Positions 25,079 through 33,487 of a stretch of 64,000 nt of DNA are shown piece by piece. The stretch comes from Vallicoccus soli. Its GTDB lineage: Bacteria > Actinomycetota > Actinomycetes > Motilibacterales > Motilibacteraceae. Below the pieces are notes generated by a model. That model was given only the letters and a program-made list of their open reading frames with translations. It searched no databases and had not been told where the DNA came from. The stretch is from contig NZ_QZEZ01000004.1 in assembly GCF_003594885.1 (NCBI RefSeq), positions 191,629 through 255,628 on the forward strand, in the 5' to 3' direction. Position numbers and translations under genes: made by a program. The first letter of the stretch is position 1. Each line of letters opens with the position of its first letter.

Positions 25079-25953
25079 CCGACGCCCGCACGCTCCTCGC
25101 GACCGCCGGGCTGGACCCGGACCGGGTCCTCGACCTGGTGCGGCGCGCGGTGGAGGAGGACCTCGACGGTGGTGTCGACGTGACGAGCACCGCGACGGTG
25201 CCGGAGGACCTGCGGGCCCACGGGGAGTTCACGGCGCGCGCGGCGGGCGTCGTCGCCGGCGTCCCGGTGGCGGCGGCGGTCCTCGAGCACGTCGCGGGCG
25301 GCGCGCTGGCGCTGGAGGTGCGGCGGCCCGACGGCGCGCGGGTCGGCCCGGGCGACGTCGTCCTCGTGGCCGACGGCCCGGCCCGCGCCCTGCTCACCGC
25401 CGAGCGCACGGCGCTCAACCTGCTCGGCCGGCTCAGCGGCGTCGCGACCCTGACCCGCGCCTGGGTCGACGCGGTGGAGGGCACTGGCGCCACTGTCCGC
25501 GACACCCGCAAGACCACGCCGGGGCTGCGCGCCCTGGAGAAGTACGCCGTGCGCTGCGGCGGCGGCACCAACCACCGGATGTCGCTGTCCGACGCGGCGA
25601 TGGTCAAGGACAACCACGTCGTGGCCGCCGGCGGCGTCGCGCGCGCCTTCCGCCTCGTGCGCGAGGCCTTCCCCGACGTGCCGGTCGAGGTCGAGGCGGA
25701 CACCGTGCAGGACGCGGTCGCTGCGGTCGAGGCGGGCGCGGACCTCGTGCTGCTGGACAACATGCCGGTGCCTGAGCTGCGTCGCGCCGTCGCCGCGGTG
25801 GCGGGGCGCGCGCGCCTGGAGGCCAGCGGCGGGCTCACCCTCGCGACCGCGCGCGAGGTGGCCGCGACGGGCGTGGACCACCTCGCGGTGGGGGCGCTGA
25901 CGCACTCGGCGCCGGTTCTCGACATCGGCCTCGACCTGCGCGAGGGTTCCTGA
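25075..25953 (+). CDS. nadC: Nicotinate-nucleotide diphosphorylase (carboxylating)
   Basis: A 292-residue quinolinate phosphoribosyltransferase that converts quinolinate and PRPP to nicotinate mononucleotide. EEDLDGGVDVTS, ERTALNLLGRLSGVAT, RDTRKTTPGLRALEKYAV, CGGGTNHR and MVKDNH are the substrate-binding motifs, all present. ATG 25075 overlaps the nadB stop by 4 bases. Two bases separate it from coaX, so NAD and CoA synthesis are co-transcribed. Confidence 0.95.
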   Translation: MTDARTLLATAGLDPDRVLDLVRRAVEEDLDGGVDVTSTATVPEDLRAHGEFTARAAGVVAGVPVAAAVLEHVAGGALALEVRRPDGARVGPGDVVLVADGPARALLTAERTALNLLGRLSGVATLTRAWVDAVEGTGATVRDTRKTTPGLRALEKYAVRCGGGTNHRMSLSDAAMVKDNHVVAAGGVARAFRLVREAFPDVPVEVEADTVQDAVAAVEAGADLVLLDNMPVPELRRAVAAVAGRARLEASGGLTLATAREVAATGVDHLAVGALTHSAPVLDIGLDLREGS

Positions 25954-25955
25954 CG

Positions 25956-26762
25956 ATGCTGCTGACGATCGACGTGGGCAACACCCACACGGTGCTCGGG
26001 CTGTTCGAGGGCGAGGAGGTCGTCGAGCACTGGCGGGTGGCCACCGACGCGCGGCGCACCGCCGACGAGCTCGCGGTCGTGCTGCGCAGCCTCCTCGCGC
26101 AGTACCCCGCCCGCGGCGGCGCCGACGTCTCGGGCATCAGCCTGTGCTCCACGGTCCCGGCCGTCCTGCACGAGCTGCGCACGATGTGCCGGCGCTACTA
26201 CGGCGACGTCCCGGCGGTCGTCGTCGAGCCGGGCCTGCCGGTGGGGGTGCCGGTCCTCACCGACAACCCGTACGAGGTCGGCACCGACCGCGTGGTCAAC
26301 GCGCTCGCCGCGGTCGAGCTGTACGGCGGCCCGGCCCTCGTCGTCGACTTCGGCACGGCGACGACCTTCGACGCGGTGTCGGCCCGGGGGGAGTACCTCG
26401 GCGGGGCGATCGCGCCGGGCATCGAGGTGTCGGTCGAGGCGCTCGGCCTGCGGGGCGCGCAGCTGCGCACGGTCGAGATCGCGCGGCCCCGCTCGGTCAT
26501 CGGCAAGAACACCGTCGAGGCGCTGCAGTCCGGCATCCTCTACGGCTTCGCCGGGCAGGTCGACGGGGTCGTGTCGCGGATGGTGGCCGAGCTCGCCGCC
26601 GACCCGGCCGACGTCACGGTCGTCGCGACGGGCGGGCTCGCGCCGCTGGTCGTCGAGGAGGTCTCGGTCTTCGACGTGCACGACCCGTGGCTCACGCTGC
26701 GGGGCCTGCGCCTGGTCTTCGAGCGCAGCGCGGCCGGCGGGGGGTCCGCCGCGCTCCCGTAG
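25956..26762 (+). CDS. coaX: Type III pantothenate kinase
   Basis: A 268-residue ASKHA-fold kinase for the first step of CoA synthesis from pantothenate. MLLTIDVGNTHTVLGLF at the start, the TDNPYEVGTDRVVNA segment, VVDFGTATTFDAV and GAIAPGIEVSVEAL are the CoaX motifs. The two bases after the nadC stop argue for the same mRNA. Its TAG stop forms part of the -10 hexamer of the lysS promoter. Confidence 0.95.
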   Translation: MLLTIDVGNTHTVLGLFEGEEVVEHWRVATDARRTADELAVVLRSLLAQYPARGGADVSGISLCSTVPAVLHELRTMCRRYYGDVPAVVVEPGLPVGVPVLTDNPYEVGTDRVVNALAAVELYGGPALVVDFGTATTFDAVSARGEYLGGAIAPGIEVSVEALGLRGAQLRTVEIARPRSVIGKNTVEALQSGILYGFAGQVDGVVSRMVAELAADPADVTVVATGGLAPLVVEEVSVFDVHDPWLTLRGLRLVFERSAAGGGSAALP

Positions 26763-26765
26763 CCT
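26760..26765 (+). promoter_or_regulatory. -10 hexamer TAGCCT before lysS, overlapping the coaX stop
   Basis: TAGCCT begins with the coaX stop codon and ends 7 nt before the lysS GTG, suggesting an internal leaderless promoter. Confidence 0.45.
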
Positions 26766-26772
26766 GCTCCGC

Positions 26773-28299
26773 GTGAGCGACGCGCAGCCCCGCCCCGGCA
26801 CGGACGACCCGCACGACGACCTCCCGGAGCAGGTCCGGGTCCGCCGGGACAAGCTCGAGCGGCTGCGCGCCGAGGGCGTCGACCCCTACCCGCTGGGCTA
26901 CCCGCGCACGACGACCGTCGCCGACCTGCGCGCCGCGCACCCCGACCTCGCGCCCGACACCGCCACCGGCGGGGTCGCCGGCGTCACGGGGCGCGTCGTG
27001 CTCAACCGCATCGGCGGCAAGCTCTGCTTCGCCACCCTGCGCGACGGCACCGGGGACCTGCAGGTGATGCTCAGCCTCGACCGGCTCGGGGAGGAGCGGC
27101 TGGCGGCCTGGAAGCGCGACGTCGACCTCGGCGACCAGGTCGGCGTGACCGGCGAGGTCGTCACCTCGCGCCGCGGCGAGCTTTCGGTCATGGCCGACTC
27201 CTTCGCCATCACCGCGAAGTGCCTGCGCCCCCTGCCGGAGAAGTCCAAGGGGCTGCGCGACCCGGAGGCGCGCGTGCGCCAGCGCTACGTCGACCTCATC
27301 GTCCGGCCCGAGGCGCGCTCGATGCTGCACGCGCGCTCGGCGGCGGTGCGCAGCGTCCGGGAGTCGCTGCAGCGGCGGGGCTTCGTCGAGGTCGAGACGC
27401 CGATGCTGCAGGCGGTGCACGGCGGCGCCAACGCGCGCCCGTTCCGGACCCACATCAACGCCTACGACATGGACCTCTACCTGCGCATCGCGCCGGAGCT
27501 CTACCTCAAGCGGCTGCTCGTCGGCGGGGTGGAGAAGGTCTTCGAGATCAACCGGAACTTCCGCAACGAGGGCGCGGACTCGACGCACAACCCCGAGTTC
27601 ACGATGCTCGAGATGTACGAGTCCTACGGCGACTACGACACGATGCGCCGCCTGACCCAGGAGCTCGTGCAGGAGGCGTGCGTCGCGGTGCACGGCGACA
27701 CGGTGGTGCGCCACACCGCGGAGGACGGGACGACGACCGAGCTCGACATCGGCGGGGACTGGCCCGTCGTCGGGGTCGACGAGGGCCTGTCGCGGGCCCT
27801 GGGCGAGGAGGTCGGCCCGGGCACCCCGGTCGAGGAGCTGCGCCGGCACGCCGAGCGACTCGGGATCGGGCTCGACCCGGGCTGGGGGCGCGGGCAGGTC
27901 GTGCTCGAGCTCTACGAGCACCTGCTCGAGGACACCACCCGCGAGCCGACGTTCTACCGCGACTTCCCGACCGAGGTGTCGCCGCTCACCCGGCAGCACC
28001 GCAGCGAGCCGCGCCTGGCCGAGCGGTGGGACCTCGTCGCCTTCGGCACCGAGATCGGCACGGCGTACTCCGAGCTCACCGACCCGGTCGAGCAGCGCGC
28101 CCGGCTCACCGCGCAGTCGCTGCTGGCCGCCGGCGGCGACCCCGAGGCGATGCAGCTCGACGAGGACTTCCTGCGCGCCCTGGAGTACGGCATGCCGCCG
28201 GCCGGCGGGCAGGGCATGGGCATCGACCGGCTGCTCATGCTCCTCACCGGCCGGAACATCCGCGACACCGTCCTGTTCCCCCTGGTGCGCCCGGAATGA
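26773..28299 (+). CDS. lysS: Lysine--tRNA ligase (class II)
   Basis: A 508-residue class II synthetase that charges tRNA-Lys. An N-terminal OB fold (about 60-160) is followed by the catalytic domain with motif 2 FEINRNFRNEGADSTHNPEF, LEMYESYGDYD and motif 3 GMGIDRLLMLLTG. Full length for a bacterial LysS. It may be transcribed both by read-through from coaX and from its own promoter. The lysS - small membrane protein - lsr2 - clpC order is conserved in actinobacteria. Confidence 0.96.
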   Translation: MSDAQPRPGTDDPHDDLPEQVRVRRDKLERLRAEGVDPYPLGYPRTTTVADLRAAHPDLAPDTATGGVAGVTGRVVLNRIGGKLCFATLRDGTGDLQVMLSLDRLGEERLAAWKRDVDLGDQVGVTGEVVTSRRGELSVMADSFAITAKCLRPLPEKSKGLRDPEARVRQRYVDLIVRPEARSMLHARSAAVRSVRESLQRRGFVEVETPMLQAVHGGANARPFRTHINAYDMDLYLRIAPELYLKRLLVGGVEKVFEINRNFRNEGADSTHNPEFTMLEMYESYGDYDTMRRLTQELVQEACVAVHGDTVVRHTAEDGTTTELDIGGDWPVVGVDEGLSRALGEEVGPGTPVEELRRHAERLGIGLDPGWGRGQVVLELYEHLLEDTTREPTFYRDFPTEVSPLTRQHRSEPRLAERWDLVAFGTEIGTAYSELTDPVEQRARLTAQSLLAAGGDPEAMQLDEDFLRALEYGMPPAGGQGMGIDRLLMLLTGRNIRDTVLFPLVRPE

Positions 28300-28332
28300 C
28301 CGGCGCCATTCGTGACGAGGAGATGACCTGAC

Positions 28333-28464
28333 GTGTGGGAAGCCGTCGAGGCGCTCATTCCGACGGTGGTGCTCACCGCCATCTTCATCGCCATCGCCGT
28401 GACCGCCTTCCGGGCCACCGACGGGAACCGCCGGAAGGGCCGGCGCGACGACGAGGACCGTTAG
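28333..28464 (+). CDS. 43-residue single-pass membrane protein between lysS and lsr2
   Basis: GTG 28333 to TAG 28464 encodes a short protein: an N-terminal MWEAVEALIP, one membrane helix (TVVLTAIFIAIAVTAF) and a positively charged tail (NRRKGRRDDEDR). The stop and the lysS end frame it tightly. GAGGAG lies 10 nt upstream. The helix followed by basic residues predicts an N-out, C-in orientation. Small membrane proteins occur in this place in related genomes as I recall, but function is unknown. Confidence 0.65.
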   Translation: MWEAVEALIPTVVLTAIFIAIAVTAFRATDGNRRKGRRDDEDR

Positions 28465-28501
28465 CGCCGCAACCGCCTTCGCGCTTTTCCCGTGAATGCG
28501 T

Positions 28502-28507
28502 TACCTT
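28502..28507 (+). promoter_or_regulatory. Candidate -10 (TACCTT) of the lsr2 promoter
   Basis: TACCTT lies 56 nt before the lsr2 ATG in the most AT-rich patch of the surroundings (28478-28545). No good -35 is seen. AT-richness here would suit autoregulation by Lsr2, which binds AT-rich DNA; that part is inference. Confidence 0.35.
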
Positions 28508-28563
28508 CCTGCGTGCAACGGGGCACCGCATTTCCACGACGCACAGGGACGGGAAGGTCACCC

Positions 28564-28935
28564 ATGGCGCAGAAGGTGCAGGTCATCCTCGAGGACGACC
28601 TGGACGGCGGCGACGCCGACGAGACCGTGAGCTTCGCGCTCGACGGGGTCTCGTACGAGATCGACCTGTCGACCGCCAACGCCGAGAAGCTGCGCGAGGC
28701 CCTCTCGCTCTACGTCGGCTCGGCCCGGCGCATCGGCGGGCGCACCGGCGGCGGGGCGCGCCAGCGGCGCTCCTCCTCCGGCGGCGGCGCTCCCTCCTCG
28801 GGCGGCGGCGCCGCCCGCTCCGGCGACACCGCGGCCATCCGCGAGTGGGCGCGCGAGAACGGCCACGAGGTCAGCGAGCGCGGGCGCATCCCGAGCGCGG
28901 TGCGCGAGGCGTACGAGGCGGCCCACGCGGGCTGA
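28564..28935 (+). CDS. lsr2: Nucleoid-associated protein Lsr2
   Basis: A 123-residue H-NS-like xenogeneic silencer. The N-terminal dimerisation domain (MAQKVQVILEDDLDGG to about 60) is followed by an extended Ser/Gly/Arg linker (RRSSSGGGAPSSGGGA) and the C-terminal DNA-binding domain with the AT-hook-like R-G-R in SERGRIPSAV and the final VREAYEAAH. The linker is longer than in mycobacterial Lsr2 (112 residues). ATG 28564 follows GGGAAGG. A hairpin spans the stop codon. Confidence 0.95.
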   Translation: MAQKVQVILEDDLDGGDADETVSFALDGVSYEIDLSTANAEKLREALSLYVGSARRIGGRTGGGARQRRSSSGGGAPSSGGGAARSGDTAAIREWARENGHEVSERGRIPSAVREAYEAAHAG

Positions 28936-28980
28936 GCCCGCCGCGAGCCCCGGCCGTCCCCACCACCGACGGCCCCGACG

Positions 28981-29008
28981 GGCCCGTCCCCCTGACGGGG
29001 GCGGGTCC
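28981..29008 (+). terminator. Terminator-like hairpin after lsr2
   Basis: GGCCCGTCCCC pairs with GGGGGCGGGTCC with one bulge and one G-T pair. It lies 46 bp after the lsr2 stop and should separate lsr2 transcription from clpC. Confidence 0.5.
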
Positions 29009-29321
29009 GTCGACGTACCGTGACCAGATCGTGACGCGAGCGCCGCCTGCGGGCCGCCGCGCCGGGGACCCGCAGCGCAGGGGCCCGTAGGGGGCCGGCG
29101 GCGGCCCCCGGGGGCCGGCGCGGGGCCGGCGGGGGGAGGCCGCGCGCCGTCCCGCCCGGACCGGGTTCGCCCAGGGCGTACGGTCCCGGCCCCGATCTGC
29201 CGAGGGACGTGGAACAAGGGGGGAGGAGGATCCGGTTCCACCAGGTGCCACCTCGTGCCAGGTGCCCCGCCGGGGCGCGGGAGGTGGGTCCCAGGAGGCC
29301 CGGCCCGTCCGGCCGCCGACG

Positions 29322-29350
29322 TGAGACGGCCCCGCCAGCGGGGCTAGCAT
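29322..29350 (+). promoter_or_regulatory. clpC promoter with a palindrome filling the spacer
   Basis: TGAGAC (29322-29327) and TAGCAT (29345-29350) are separated by exactly 17 bp. Inside, at 29329-29344, lies the perfect inverted repeat GCCCCGC-CA-GCGGGGC. A regulator bound there would sit between -35 and -10. ClgR is the known activator of clp genes in actinobacteria, but this site is not a clear match to its motif. Confidence 0.5.
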
Positions 29351-29412
29351 GCGGAAGGACCGGGGGAGACGCCCGTCCCCCCTGCCCGACCGCTCTGTGA
29401 GGAGCGAAGCTG

Positions 29413-31917
29413 ATGTTCGAGAGGTTCACCGACCGCGCCCGCCGCGTTGTCGTCCTGGCCCAGGAGGAGGCCAGGATGCTCAACCACAACTACATCGGGA
29501 CCGAGCACATCCTGCTCGGCCTCATCCACGAGGGCGAGGGCGTCGCCGCGAAGGCGCTCGAGAGCCTCGGCATCTCCCTGGAGGCGGTCCGCTCCCAGGT
29601 CGAGGAGATCATCGGCCAGGGCCAGCAGGCGCCCAGCGGCCACATCCCCTTCACCCCGCGCGCCAAGAAGGTCCTCGAGCTCTCCCTGCGCGAGGCCCTG
29701 CAGCTCGGGCACAACTACATCGGGACCGAGCACATCCTGCTCGGGCTCATCCGCGAGGGCGAGGGCGTCGCGGCCCAGGTCCTCGTCAAGCTCGGCGCCG
29801 ACCTCAACCGGGTGCGCCAGCAGGTCATCCAGCTGCTCTCCGGCTACCAGGGCAAGGAGACGGCGACCGCCGGCGGCCCCGCCGAGGGCACGCCGTCGAC
29901 CTCCCTCGTCCTCGACCAGTTCGGGCGCAACCTCACGCAGGCCGCCCGCGAGGGCAAGCTCGACCCGGTCATCGGGCGCGAGAAGGAGATCGAGCGGGTC
30001 ATGCAGGTGCTGTCCCGCCGCACCAAGAACAACCCGGTCCTCATCGGCGAGCCCGGCGTCGGCAAGACCGCCGTCGTCGAGGGCCTGTCGCAGGCCATCG
30101 TCAAGGGCGAGGTGCCCGAGACCCTCAAGGACAAGCAGCTCTACACGCTCGACCTCGGCGCGCTCGTCGCCGGCAGCCGCTACCGCGGCGACTTCGAGGA
30201 GCGGCTGAAGAAGGTCCTCAAGGAGATCCGCACCCGCGGCGACATCATCCTGTTCATCGACGAGCTCCACACGCTCGTCGGCGCGGGCGCCGCCGAGGGC
30301 GCGATCGACGCCGCCTCGATCCTCAAGCCGATGCTCGCCCGCGGCGAGCTGCAGACCATCGGCGCGACGACGCTCGACGAGTACCGCAAGCACCTGGAGA
30401 AGGACGCCGCGCTCGAGCGCCGCTTCCAGCCGATCCAGGTCCAGGAGCCCTCGCTGGCGCACACCATCGAGATCCTCAAGGGCCTGCGCGACCGCTACGA
30501 GGCGCACCACCGCGTCTCGATCACGGACTCCGCGCTGGTGCAGGCGGCCACCCTCGCCGACCGCTACATCAGCGACCGGTTCCTGCCGGACAAGGCGATC
30601 GACCTCATCGACGAGGCCGGCTCGCGCATGCGCATCCGCCGCATGACCGCGCCGCCGGACCTGCGCGAGTTCGACGAGCGCATCGCCGGCGTCCGCCGCG
30701 AGAAGGAGTCGGCCATCGACTCCCAGGACTTCGAGAAGGCCGCGTCGCTGCGCGACCGCGAGAAGACCCTGCTCGCGGAGAAGGCGCAGCGCGAGAAGGA
30801 GTGGAAGGCCGGCGACATGGACGTCGTGGCCGAGGTCGACGACGAGCTCATCGCCGAGGTCCTCGCCACCGCCACCGGCATCCCGGTCTTCAAGCTGACC
30901 GAGGAGGAGTCGCAGCGCCTGCTCAAGATGGAGGGCGAGCTCCACAAGCGGGTCATCGGCCAGGAGCAGGCCATCACGGCGCTGTCCCAGGCGATCCGGC
31001 GCACCCGCGCCGGGCTGAAGGACCCCAAGCGCCCCGGCGGCTCGTTCATCTTCGCCGGCCCCTCCGGCGTCGGGAAGACCGAGCTGTCCAAGACGCTGGC
31101 GGAGTTCCTCTTCGGCGACGAGGACGCGCTCATCGCGCTCGACATGTCGGAGTTCAGCGAGAAGCACACCGTCTCGCGGCTCTTCGGCTCGCCCCCCGGC
31201 TACGTCGGCTACGAGGAGGGCGGCCAGCTCACCGAGAAGGTGCGCCGCAAGCCGTTCTCCGTGGTCCTCTTCGACGAGGTCGAGAAGGCCCACCCGGACA
31301 TCTTCAACTCGCTGCTGCAGATCCTCGAGGACGGTCGCCTGACCGACTCCCAGGGCCGCGTCGTCGACTTCAAGAACACCGTCATCATCATGACGACGAA
31401 CCTCGGCACCCGGGACATCTCCAAGGGCTTCAACCTCGGCTTCGCCGCGGCGGACGACACGAAGACCGGCTACGAGCGGATGAAGGCCAAGGTCCAGGAC
31501 GAGCTCAAGCAGCACTTCCGGCCCGAGTTCCTCAACCGCATCGACGACATCGTGGTCTTCCACCAGCTCACGCCGGCGGAGATCATCCGGATCGTCGACC
31601 TCATGACCGCGTCGCTGGACAAGCGCCTGCGCGACAAGGACATGGGGATGGAGCTCACGACGGCGGCCAAGGAGCTGCTGGCGAAGAAGGGCTACGACCC
31701 CGTGCTGGGCGCCCGGCCGCTGCGCCGGACCATTCAGCGCGAGATCGAGGACACGCTCTCCGAGCGCATCCTCTTCGGCGAGCTGAAGCCGGGCGAGATC
31801 GTCCTGGTCGACGCCGAGGGCGAGGGCGACGAGGCGAAGTTCACCTTCACCGGCCAGTTCCGCTCCCAGCTCCCCGACGCCCCCCCGGTGGAGACCGCCG
31901 CAGGCGGGCAGGAGTGA
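29413..31917 (+). CDS. clpC: ATP-dependent Clp protease ATP-binding subunit ClpC
   Basis: An 834-residue AAA+ unfoldase that feeds ClpP. Two N-terminal Clp_N repeats (each with [15 protein letters not shown] or [15 protein letters not shown]), D1 Walker A GEPGVGKT (about 212-219) and Walker B IILFIDE (about 278), a UVR-containing middle region near 420-460 and D2 Walker A GPSGVGKT (about 549-556) are all intact. The IGF/LGF-type ClpP-docking segment is present in [10 protein letters not shown] 29413 follows GAGGAG. The lsr2-clpC order is typical of actinobacteria. A strong hairpin ends the unit. Confidence 0.97.
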   Translation: MFERFTDRARRVVVLAQEEARMLNHNYIGTEHILLGLIHEGEGVAAKALESLGISLEAVRSQVEEIIGQGQQAPSGHIPFTPRAKKVLELSLREALQLGHNYIGTEHILLGLIREGEGVAAQVLVKLGADLNRVRQQVIQLLSGYQGKETATAGGPAEGTPSTSLVLDQFGRNLTQAAREGKLDPVIGREKEIERVMQVLSRRTKNNPVLIGEPGVGKTAVVEGLSQAIVKGEVPETLKDKQLYTLDLGALVAGSRYRGDFEERLKKVLKEIRTRGDIILFIDELHTLVGAGAAEGAIDAASILKPMLARGELQTIGATTLDEYRKHLEKDAALERRFQPIQVQEPSLAHTIEILKGLRDRYEAHHRVSITDSALVQAATLADRYISDRFLPDKAIDLIDEAGSRMRIRRMTAPPDLREFDERIAGVRREKESAIDSQDFEKAASLRDREKTLLAEKAQREKEWKAGDMDVVAEVDDELIAEVLATATGIPVFKLTEEESQRLLKMEGELHKRVIGQEQAITALSQAIRRTRAGLKDPKRPGGSFIFAGPSGVGKTELSKTLAEFLFGDEDALIALDMSEFSEKHTVSRLFGSPPGYVGYEEGGQLTEKVRRKPFSVVLFDEVEKAHPDIFNSLLQILEDGRLTDSQGRVVDFKNTVIIMTTNLGTRDISKGFNLGFAAADDTKTGYERMKAKVQDELKQHFRPEFLNRIDDIVVFHQLTPAEIIRIVDLMTASLDKRLRDKDMGMELTTAAKELLAKKGYDPVLGARPLRRTIQREIEDTLSERILFGELKPGEIVLVDAEGEGDEAKFTFTGQFRSQLPDAPPVETAAGGQE

Positions 31918-31941
31918 GCTAGCACCACCCGCACGACCCGT

Positions 31942-31973
31942 CAGGGCCCGGCCGCACGCGCGGCCGGGCCCTG
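31942..31973 (+). terminator. Strong hairpin terminator of clpC
   Basis: A perfect 14-bp stem (31942-31955 with 31960-31973) and an ACGC loop start 25 bp after the clpC stop. No T-run follows. Confidence 0.75.
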
Positions 31974-32082
31974 CGGCGTCCGTGGGGCGGCCGCGGTCCC
32001 GCGTTGACCACCTGGGGCACCCGTACGGGTGCCTCGCGAGGCCTGCACGCCTCGTGGGGCACCCGTACGCCTTGTCCGGCGG

Positions 32083-32151
32083 CCTGGGGGTGCCCCTCAG
32101 CGGGCGCGCCTGGGGGTGCCCCTCGAGCGCGCGCCTCGGGGTGCCCCTCAG
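32083..32151. repeat. Three copies of a GGGGTGCCCCTC hairpin motif
   Basis: CCTGGGGGTGCCCCTC(AG) or a close variant occurs at 32083-32100, 32109-32124 and 32134-32151. Earlier, at 32014-32066, the reverse-type sequence TGGGGCACCCGTACG appears twice. The same core recurs as a tandem triplet at 45446-45541. The stretch 31974-32179 holds only these repeats and the DinB promoter. Confidence 0.7.
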
Positions 32152-32179
32152 GTGGTACGGGCGGTGGCAGGGTGGGCGC

Positions 32180-32812
32180 GTGACGGGCGACGACGGCGGC
32201 GGGGACGCGCACGGGGGCCTGCAGGACGACGGGCGGGGCGACCTGCTGGCGTACCTGCGCGACGGGCGCGCGGCGCTGGTGTGGAAGCTCGAGGGGCTCG
32301 CGGAGCTCGACGTGCGCCGGCCGCTGACCCCGACGGGCACGAACCTGCTGGGCCTGGTCAAGCACCTCGCGCACGTCGAGGCGGGGTACCTCGGCGGTGC
32401 GCTCGGGCGCCCGTTCCCGGACCTGCCCTGGCCGCCGCGGGCCGACGACGCCGACCTGTGGGCGCGGGCGGACGAGCCGCGCGAGGCGGTGCTCGACCTC
32501 TACCGGCGGGCGCAGGAGCACGCGGAGGCGACGGTCGCGGCGCTGCCGCCGGGCGCGGTGGGCGAGGTGCCGTGGTGGCCGCCGGGTCGGCGCCGGGCGA
32601 CGGTGCACCACCTGCTCGTGCGCGTGCTCACCGACACCCAGCGCCACGCGGGGCAGGCCGACGTGCTCCGCGAGGGGCTCGACGGCGCGGCGGGGCTGCT
32701 GCCCGGCACGTCGAGCCTGGCCGAGGAGGACCCGGGGCGGCGGGCGGCGTACCGGGACCGGCTGGAGGCCGTCGCCCGCGACGCCGCGCGCCGAGCGGGC
32801 GGGCGGGTCTGA
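32180..32812 (+). CDS. DinB family protein (DUF664 type)
   Basis: A 210-residue four-helix-bundle protein. VWKLEGLAELDVRRPLTPTGTNLLGLVKHLAHVEAGYLG contains the first metal-binding His; VHHLLVRVLTDTQRHAGQADVLREGLDG contains the others, the standard three-His arrangement. Such proteins are often mycothiol-dependent transferases or maleylpyruvate isomerase-like enzymes. GTG 32180 lies 6 nt after a CAGGGT -10-like hexamer. It converges on the GNAT gene. Confidence 0.85.
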   Translation: MTGDDGGGDAHGGLQDDGRGDLLAYLRDGRAALVWKLEGLAELDVRRPLTPTGTNLLGLVKHLAHVEAGYLGGALGRPFPDLPWPPRADDADLWARADEPREAVLDLYRRAQEHAEATVAALPPGAVGEVPWWPPGRRRATVHHLLVRVLTDTQRHAGQADVLREGLDGAAGLLPGTSSLAEEDPGRRAAYRDRLEAVARDAARRAGGRV

Positions 32813-32822
32813 GCGGAGCCCG

Positions 32823-33377
32823 TCAACCGGTGGCGTGCTCCTCGCGGCGGAGCCGGTAGAGCACGTGCGGGCGCAGCGGGTGCCCCACGGGAAGCCCGGG
32901 GTGCTCGAAGTCGTCGCCCGGGTCGCGGTGCATGCCGAGGCGCTCCATCACCGCCCGCGAGCGGGTGTTCGCCGGGACGGTCATCGACACCACCTCCTCG
33001 AGGCCCAGCGCGCCGAAGCCGTGGGCGAGCGCGGCCCGGGCGCCCTCGGTCGCGTAGCCGCGGCCCCAGTGCTCGCGGGCCAGGCGCCAGCCGACCTCGA
33101 CGGCGGGTGCGGGGGGCTCGTCGAAGGGCAGCGGCTTGAGCCCCACGAAGCCGATGCAGCCGGCGACCCCGGGCACCTCGACGGCCCAGAGGCCGTACCC
33201 GAGCCGGCGGCGCTGCGCCTCGAGCCGGTCGAGCAGGGCGTCGCTGGCGGCGCGGTCGAGCGCGCCGGGGAGGTGCCGCACGACCTCCGCGTCGGCGTTG
33301 AGCGCGGCGAACGGGGCCCGGTCCTCCTCGCGCCAGGGTCGCAGGAGAAGCCGGGCGGTCCGCAGCGCGTCGTCCAC
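32823..33377 (-). CDS. GNAT family N-acetyltransferase (RimJ/RimL-like)
   Basis: A 184-residue acetyltransferase. LLLRPWREEDRAPFAALN at the start, VAGCIGFVGLKPLP and EVGWRLAREHWGRGYATEGARAALAHGF (acetyl-CoA pyrophosphate loop) define it; VSMTVPANTRSRAVMERLGM is the C-terminal motif. The acceptor is unknown. GTG start, single gene, divergent from the TetR gene. Confidence 0.9.
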   Translation of the reverse strand: MDDALRTARLLLRPWREEDRAPFAALNADAEVVRHLPGALDRAASDALLDRLEAQRRRLGYGLWAVEVPGVAGCIGFVGLKPLPFDEPPAPAVEVGWRLAREHWGRGYATEGARAALAHGFGALGLEEVVSMTVPANTRSRAVMERLGMHRDPGDDFEHPGLPVGHPLRPHVLYRLRREEHATG

Positions 33378-33487
33378 GTGCCGTGATGCTGCCAGCGGCG
33401 CACCGGGGCGTGCCAGCCGACGGGCCCGGCCGGTGCGACGCAGGTGCCCGTGGGGCAGGCTGGGCCAGGGCGAGCGAGGAGGCGCGG

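Larger units (their letters stand above)
28936..29412 (+). other. 477-bp intergenic region between lsr2 and clpC
   Basis: No credible gene. A short hairpin (28927-28941) spans the lsr2 stop and a second terminator-like stem lies at 28981-29008. A very GC-rich block (29080-29160, mainly runs of G and C) follows, then about 150 bp without obvious structure, and finally the clpC promoter elements. Confidence 0.6.

Noticed and set aside
28936..29412. A gene in the lsr2-clpC gap
   Set aside because: Frames there have no ribosome site, show Arg/Gly/Pro-only composition and overlap hairpins and the clpC promoter.
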